10,691 bases of DNA, taken from assembly GCA_022865555.1 (NCBI GenBank), contig JALHTD010000273.1:1-10691 (forward strand), in the 5' to 3' direction. Numbering within the stretch: position 1 is the stretch's first letter; each line of letters starts with the position of its first letter. Below the pieces are notes generated by a model. It had not been told where the DNA came from and searched no databases. It worked only from the letters and a program-made list of their open reading frames with translations. The position numbers and the translations under genes are program-made. Shown here piece by piece: positions 6,300 through 10,691 of the stretch. Origin of the DNA: Thermoanaerobaculaceae bacterium. GTDB taxonomy: Bacteria; Acidobacteriota; Thermoanaerobaculia; Thermoanaerobaculales; Thermoanaerobaculaceae.

Positions 6300-7517
6300 A
6301 TGATCCTCAGCGACCTCGCCCGCATCGCCATCAGGTCCATCCGGGCCCACAAGCTGCGCTCGTTCCTGAACCTGCTCGGCATCATCATCGCGGTGATGAC
6401 CATCATCGCGGTGATCTCGGTTGTCTCAGGCCTCAACAAGTACGCCGCCGACGTGATCAGCGGCCTCGGCCCCAACACGATCATCTTCTCGAGGTTCGGC
6501 ATCATCACGAGCCGCGCTGCGTTCTTCGATGCCCTCAAGCGCAAGGAGATCACGGACGACGACGTGGAGGCCGTGCGGCGGCTCGTGCCGCAGGCGAACC
6601 GTGTGACCGGGAGGGTGTTCTCCTCGCACCCGGTTTACGCCGAGGGGCGCCGCCTGTCCGACATCTTCGTGCTCGGCTCGGGCCCCGAGATGCCGTGGAT
6701 GATCGGCCTCGAGCTCGAGGACGGGCGCTATTTCACCCAGACCGAGGCGGACGCGGCGCGGCCGGTGGCCGTGATCGGCTGGGACATCAAGGACGAGCTG
6801 TTCCCCTACGTCGATCCGGTCGGCCGCATGATCAACGTCGAGGGTAAGCCGTTCCGGGTGATCGGGACGATGGCCCGGCAGGGGAGCTCGTTCGGCCAGA
6901 GCCAGGACAGGTTCGTGCTGGTCCCCCTCGCCTCCTTCAGACGCGCGTTCGGGATGACCCGCGGCGTCGACATGTTCGTCGAGGCCCCAAGTGAGGCCTC
7001 ACGCAAGGACGTCGAGGACGCCGTCCGGGTGGTGCTGCGGGCGCGCCGTGGTACGCCGTTCGGGGCACCGGATCCGTTCGGAATCATCGATGCGGACGCT
7101 CTCAACACCCTCTGGCGGAGCATCACCTTCTCAGCGTTCGCCCTGGTGATCTGGATCTCTGCGATCTCGCTGGTGGTCGGGGGTGTTGCGATCGCCAACA
7201 CGATGTTTGCCTCGGTGGTTGAGCGCACCCACGAGATCGGTGTGCGCAAGGCCCTCGGCGCCCGGCGCCGTGATCTGCACCGGCAGTTCCTCTTCGAGGC
7301 GGTGTTCCTGAGCTTCGTCGGCGGGGTGTTGGGTGTTGCTCTCGGCTGGCTGGCGGCCCAAGCCGTGGGGGCGTGGAGCCCGTTTCCGGCGCGGGTCACG
7401 CCGTTCCTGGTGATGACCGGCCTGTCAGTCGCCACCCTGTCCGGTCTGCTGGCTGGGTGGCTCCCGGCGGTACGGGCCGCCCGCCTGGACCCGATCGCCG
7501 CGCTCAGGGAGGAGTGA
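6300..7517 (+). CDS. MacB-like ABC transporter permease (FtsX/MacB_PCD family), first of two
   Basis: This 405-residue membrane protein has the standard MacB permease layout without an ATPase domain. Helix 1 is at about 20-43 (SFLNLLGIIIAVMTIIAVIS), followed by a large periplasmic MacB-core domain (about 44-265). Three C-terminal helices lie near 275-300, 329-354 and 368-390. The cytoplasmic coupling segment ERTHEIGVRKALGARRRDL (308-326) and the terminal AARLDPIAALREE are diagnostic. Such permeases transmit ATP-driven movement to the periplasm rather than moving substrate through the membrane. The start at 6300 has only a weak GGTGG-type ribosome site, but it gives the expected short basic N-terminus before helix 1. 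The frame is open upstream through the repeats and the adaptor end, which I do not regard as coding. It pairs with the next gene, probably as a heterodimer. Confidence 0.88.
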   Translation: MILSDLARIAIRSIRAHKLRSFLNLLGIIIAVMTIIAVISVVSGLNKYAADVISGLGPNTIIFSRFGIITSRAAFFDALKRKEITDDDVEAVRRLVPQANRVTGRVFSSHPVYAEGRRLSDIFVLGSGPEMPWMIGLELEDGRYFTQTEADAARPVAVIGWDIKDELFPYVDPVGRMINVEGKPFRVIGTMARQGSSFGQSQDRFVLVPLASFRRAFGMTRGVDMFVEAPSEASRKDVEDAVRVVLRARRGTPFGAPDPFGIIDADALNTLWRSITFSAFALVIWISAISLVVGGVAIANTMFASVVERTHEIGVRKALGARRRDLHRQFLFEAVFLSFVGGVLGVALGWLAAQAVGAWSPFPARVTPFLVMTGLSVATLSGLLAGWLPAVRAARLDPIAALREE

Positions 7518-7518
7518 G

Positions 7519-8781
7519 ATGGGGCGCTGGGACAAGATCATCGCCGCCCGGCGCGAAAACGTGCTCGCGGCGCTGCGTGCCATCCGCGAGCAGAAGCTGC
7601 GCTCGTTCCTCACCTGCCTCGGCATCATCATCGGTGTGGGCACGGTGATCGTGATGGTGTCGCTGATCCAGGGGTTCAACCAAAGATTCATCGCGCAGTT
7701 CCAAAGCTTCGGGGCGACGCTGGTGCAGTTCCAGAAGTTCGAGGACCGTTTCGGGGGCGGCGGGCCCCCGCCGGAGGAGGAGCGTCTCCGGCCGATCCTC
7801 ACGCTGGACGACGCGGAGGCGATACGCCGCTACGCGCCAGCCATCGCCTTCGTCTCCCCCGAGCGCTGGCAGTTTCAGAACGTGGACGTACGCTACCGCG
7901 CCAACCGCACGAACAGCGCCACCGTGGGTGGGGTCACCCACTACTACCCCGACGCCAACCACCACTTCGTGCAGCAGGGGCGCTTTTTCACCGCCGGCGA
8001 GGAGCTCCACTCCGCCCAGGTGGTGGTGATCGGGATCGGGATCGTGGAGGCGCTCTTCCCCCACGTGACCGCCCTTGGTCGCGAGATCTCGATCAACGGC
8101 CGGCCGTTCCGGGTGGTGGGGGTGTTCGAGAAGAAGGGCGGCTTCCTCGACCAGGGTGCGGACCAGCAGATGGTGATCCCGGTCGGGGTGTTCGACCGTA
8201 TCTGGCCCGACACGCAACGCACCTACGGTTGCGTGATTGCCACGATCCCGAAGAAGCCGGAGTGGGTGAGCCTCGCCATGGAGCAGGGCGCCCAGATCCT
8301 GCGCGACCGCCGCGGGCTGCGTTTCAACCAGCCAAACAACTTCGCGATCCGGACGCCCGAGCGCACGATTCGCACCTTTCAACAGATCACGGGCGGCGTG
8401 AGCGCGGCGATGATCGTGATCGCCGGCATCTCGCTGATCATCGGCGGAGTTGGCGTGATGAACATCATGCTCATGAACGTCACCCAGCGCACCCGCGAGA
8501 TCGGCGTGCGGCGCGCGCTCGGCGCGCGCCAGACCGACATCCGGCAGCAGTTCCAGACCGAGGCGATCACGCTCTCGGTGGTGGGCGGGGCGACCGGCGT
8601 GGCGGCGGGGATCGCGATCTCCAAGCTGGTGGGCGTGGTGAGCCCGTTCCCAACAAGCATTTCGCTTGCGGCGATCGTGGCCGGGTTGGTCGTCTCCGGT
8701 CTGGTGGGCTTCTTCTTTGGCACCTACCCCGCCTACAAGGCGGCCCGTCTGGATCCGATCGAGGCGCTCAGGTACGAATGA
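7519..8781 (+). CDS. MacB-like ABC transporter permease, second of two
   Basis: This 420-residue paralogue of the preceding permease starts one base after its stop codon. A strong AGGGAGGAG ribosome site (7506-7514) sits inside the upstream gene, so translation is very likely coupled. Helix 1 is near 29-50 (SFLTCLGIIIGVGTVIVMVS) and is preceded by a longer cytoplasmic N-terminus than in the first permease. The periplasmic domain (about 51-290) contains a Gly/Pro/Glu-rich segment at 76-91 and the FRVVGVFEKKGGFLDQG block. The C-terminal membrane region carries the classical GGVGVMNIMLMNVTQRTREI (309-328) followed by GVRRALGARQTDI, and it ends YPAYKAARLDPIEALRYE. It is closer to canonical MacB than its neighbour. 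As with that gene, no nucleotide-binding domain is fused or adjacent. Confidence 0.9.
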   Translation: MGRWDKIIAARRENVLAALRAIREQKLRSFLTCLGIIIGVGTVIVMVSLIQGFNQRFIAQFQSFGATLVQFQKFEDRFGGGGPPPEEERLRPILTLDDAEAIRRYAPAIAFVSPERWQFQNVDVRYRANRTNSATVGGVTHYYPDANHHFVQQGRFFTAGEELHSAQVVVIGIGIVEALFPHVTALGREISINGRPFRVVGVFEKKGGFLDQGADQQMVIPVGVFDRIWPDTQRTYGCVIATIPKKPEWVSLAMEQGAQILRDRRGLRFNQPNNFAIRTPERTIRTFQQITGGVSAAMIVIAGISLIIGGVGVMNIMLMNVTQRTREIGVRRALGARQTDIRQQFQTEAITLSVVGGATGVAAGIAISKLVGVVSPFPTSISLAAIVAGLVVSGLVGFFFGTYPAYKAARLDPIEALRYE

Positions 8782-8797
8782 AAACCGAGAGAACGAG

Positions 8798-8839
8798 ATC
8801 CAGCCGATCTCTGGATACAACCGTCGCCCAAGGGCGACG
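8798..8839 (+). promoter_or_regulatory. Two stem-loops in the leader of the S9 peptidase gene
   Basis: In the 79 bp gap after the second permease, ATCCAG (8798-8803) pairs with CTGGAT (8811-8816). Separately, CGTCGCCC (8822-8829) pairs perfectly with GGGCGACG (8832-8839) around an AA centre. The second stem ends 11 bases before the GGAGG ribosome site at 8851-8855. No T-tract follows either stem, so a factor-independent terminator is doubtful; a leader structure or processing site is possible. Confidence 0.35.
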
Positions 8840-8860
8840 AGAAGACCAAAGGAGGCAACG

Positions 8861-10691
8861 ATGAGGAGAAGTCACACGAAGCTGTTAGTTATGGTGGCGC
8901 TGGCGCTGTGTTTCGCGGCGGCCGCGTTCGCGGAGCTGCCGCCGCTGATCCCACGCGAGGTGCTTCTCGGGAACCCCGTGAAGGCCTCGCCGCGAATCTC
9001 ACCCGACGGCACCCGCCTGTCGTACCTGGCGCCCTCGGACAAGGGCGTGCTCAACGTCTGGGTGCGCACCATCGGCAAGACCGACGATGCCCAGGTCACC
9101 AACGACACCCACCGCGGCATACGCATCCACTTCTGGGCGGAGGACGGCAAGCACTTCTTCTACATGCAGGACCTCAACGGCGACGAGAACTTCCACGTGT
9201 ACTCGGTGGACCTCGACACCAAGGTGGTGCGGGATCTGACACCGTTCCAGGGGATCCGGGCCGAAGGAATTCTGCGTGACAAGAACCACCCGAACGAGAT
9301 ACTGGTGGGGTTGAACCTGCGCGACCGCCGCGTGTTCGACATGTACCGGGTCGACCTCACGAGCGGCGCGATCGCGATGGACACGCAGAACCCCGGTGAC
9401 GTCCTGCAGTGGATCCCCGACCCGAGCTTCCATATCCGCGGCGCGATGGCTCAGAACCCCAAGGATGCCTCGACCATCTTGCGCGTCCGGGACGGCCAGG
9501 ACGCGGCATGGCGGGACCTCATGACGTGGCCGTTCGGCGAGAACGGCGGTGCGGACGACTTCACGGCCGACGGCAAGGCCCTCTGGGTCGAGACCTCCAT
9601 GGGGGCCGACACGACACGCCTTGTCAAGATGGACATCGCCTCTGGCAAGGAGATCGAGACCGTCGCGGTCGACCCCAAAGTTGACGTGGGCGGTGTGGTG
9701 ATTCAACCGGATACCCACACCGTGCAGGCGGTCGGCTTCAACTACACGAAGAACGAATGGCGCGTGCTCGACCCGGCGATCAAGGCCGACTTCGATGTCC
9801 TCGCAAAGCTCGGCCGCGGCGAGTTCTACCTGTCAGGCCGCGACCGCGCCGACAGGAACTGGATCGTCACCTACCAGACCGACGATGGCCCGGTTGCCTA
9901 CTACGCCTACAGCCGCGAAACCAGGAAGGCCGAACTGCTCTTCGTCAACCGACCCAAGTTGGCCGAGTTCACGCTCGCCAAGATGGAGCCGGTGGTCATC
10001 AAGTCCCGTGACGGCCTCGAGCTGGTGAGCTACCTGACGTTGCCCGTCGGCATGGAAGCCAAGAACCTGCCTCTCGTGCTCAACGTGCACGGCGGCCCGT
10101 GGGCGCGCGACACCTGGGGATACAACCCCGAGGCGCAGTGGCTCGCCAACCGTGGCTACGCCTGCCTGGCGGTCAACTTCCGGGGCTCCACCGGGTTCGG
10201 CAAGAAGTTCAACAACGCCGGGAACGGTCAGTGGGGCGTGGGAACGATGCAGCACGACCTGACCGACGCGGTGAAGTGGGCGATTGCCAAGGGCATCGCC
10301 GACGCCAAGAAGATCTGCATCTTCGGTGGCTCCTACGGCGGTTACGCCACCCTGGCGGGCCTGACGTTCACGCCCGAACTCTACACGTGCGGCGTGGACA
10401 TCGTGGGCCCGTCCAACATCCGGACTCTGTTCCAGGCGATCCCGCCGTACTGGGAGCCGTTCAAGAAGGAGTTCATCCTTCGCGTCGGCGATGTGGAAAA
10501 GGATGAGGCCCTCAACCAACAGATCTCGCCGCTCTTCCACGCCGACAAGATCCGCGTGCCGCTGATCATCGCTCAGGGCGCTAACGACCCACGCGTCAAC
10601 ATTCGCGAGGCGACGCAGATGGTCGAGGCGATGCGCGCGAAGAAGCTGCCAGTCACGTACATCGTGTACACCGACGAGGGGCACGGCTTCG
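8861..10691 (+). CDS. Exported S9 (prolyl oligopeptidase family) serine peptidase, 3' end outside window
   Basis: The frame opens at ATG 8861, five bases after a strong GGAGG (8851-8855), and stays open to the window edge, giving 610 residues. The first 24 residues are a typical signal peptide (basic RRSHTK, hydrophobic core, AFA before Glu25), so the enzyme should work in the periplasm or outside. Cys17 is not in a lipobox, because Leu precedes it. Residues about 40-370 resemble the beta-propeller of S9 peptidases, starting SPRISPDGTRLSYLAP. The alpha/beta-hydrolase domain follows, with HGGPW (410-414), FRGSTGFG (440-447), nucleophile Ser491 in GGSYGGY, Asp576 in GANDPRVN and His608 in EGHGF. 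The triad is therefore complete and probably only a few dozen residues are missing. The family cleaves short peptides, often after proline or as dipeptidyl or acylaminoacyl peptidases; specificity cannot be read. It may be transcribed with the efflux genes. Confidence 0.92.
   Translation, partial: MRRSHTKLLVMVALALCFAAAAFAELPPLIPREVLLGNPVKASPRISPDGTRLSYLAPSDKGVLNVWVRTIGKTDDAQVTNDTHRGIRIHFWAEDGKHFFYMQDLNGDENFHVYSVDLDTKVVRDLTPFQGIRAEGILRDKNHPNEILVGLNLRDRRVFDMYRVDLTSGAIAMDTQNPGDVLQWIPDPSFHIRGAMAQNPKDASTILRVRDGQDAAWRDLMTWPFGENGGADDFTADGKALWVETSMGADTTRLVKMDIASGKEIETVAVDPKVDVGGVVIQPDTHTVQAVGFNYTKNEWRVLDPAIKADFDVLAKLGRGEFYLSGRDRADRNWIVTYQTDDGPVAYYAYSRETRKAELLFVNRPKLAEFTLAKMEPVVIKSRDGLELVSYLTLPVGMEAKNLPLVLNVHGGPWARDTWGYNPEAQWLANRGYACLAVNFRGSTGFGKKFNNAGNGQWGVGTMQHDLTDAVKWAIAKGIADAKKICIFGGSYGGYATLAGLTFTPELYTCGVDIVGPSNIRTLFQAIPPYWEPFKKEFILRVGDVEKDEALNQQISPLFHADKIRVPLIIAQGANDPRVNIREATQMVEAMRAKKLPVTYIVYTDEGHGF

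Noticed and set aside
5378..6553. A 391-codon minus-strand open frame spanning the adaptor end, the heptamer repeats and the first permease start
   Set aside because: It is antisense to two well-supported genes. Its repetitive middle simply reflects the heptamer arrays.
7504..8820. A 438-codon minus-strand open frame opposite the second permease
   Set aside because: It is a His/Asp/Arg-rich antisense artefact of a GC-rich membrane protein gene.

Overview
The window is a GC-rich, gene-dense bacterial chromosomal segment. It holds seven protein genes, five of them complete. One gene on the minus strand runs off the left edge and six genes follow on the plus strand, the last running off the right edge. 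Gene content (a large GH63-type glucosidase, split MacB-like permeases, an exported S9 peptidase, a class II-like photolyase) and base composition fit a GC-rich environmental bacterium such as an Acidobacteriota-like lineage. That placement is inference; nothing in the window fixes the taxon. I see no rRNA, tRNA, CRISPR array, transposase or integrase, and all genes share the same GC-rich codon usage.

Left part (1-969): the N-terminal 262 residues of a DNA photolyase on the minus strand, then a roughly 180 bp divergent intergenic region with an imperfect dyad. Sugar module (970-4741): a zinc-dependent glucose 1-dehydrogenase-type MDR enzyme whose last 20 bases overlap the start of an 893-residue GH63-family glucosidase. 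The pair is probably translationally coupled: the hydrolase could release glucose in the cytoplasm and the dehydrogenase oxidise it to gluconolactone.

Efflux module (4856-8781): a MacA/HlyD-type membrane-fusion adaptor followed by two tandem MacB-like FtsX permeases. No ATPase gene lies among them, so the ATP-binding subunit must be encoded elsewhere or just outside the window. The gap between the adaptor and the first permease contains two short heptamer arrays arranged as inverted arms around a perfect 12 bp palindrome. This is the most unusual non-coding structure in the window.

Right part (8861-10691): an exported prolyl-oligopeptidase-family (S9) serine peptidase with a signal peptide and a full catalytic triad, cut by the window edge just after the catalytic histidine. 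A small hairpin lies just upstream of its Shine-Dalgarno sequence. Overall this looks like ordinary housekeeping and accessory chromosome, and I do not see a clearly novel defence or mobile system.
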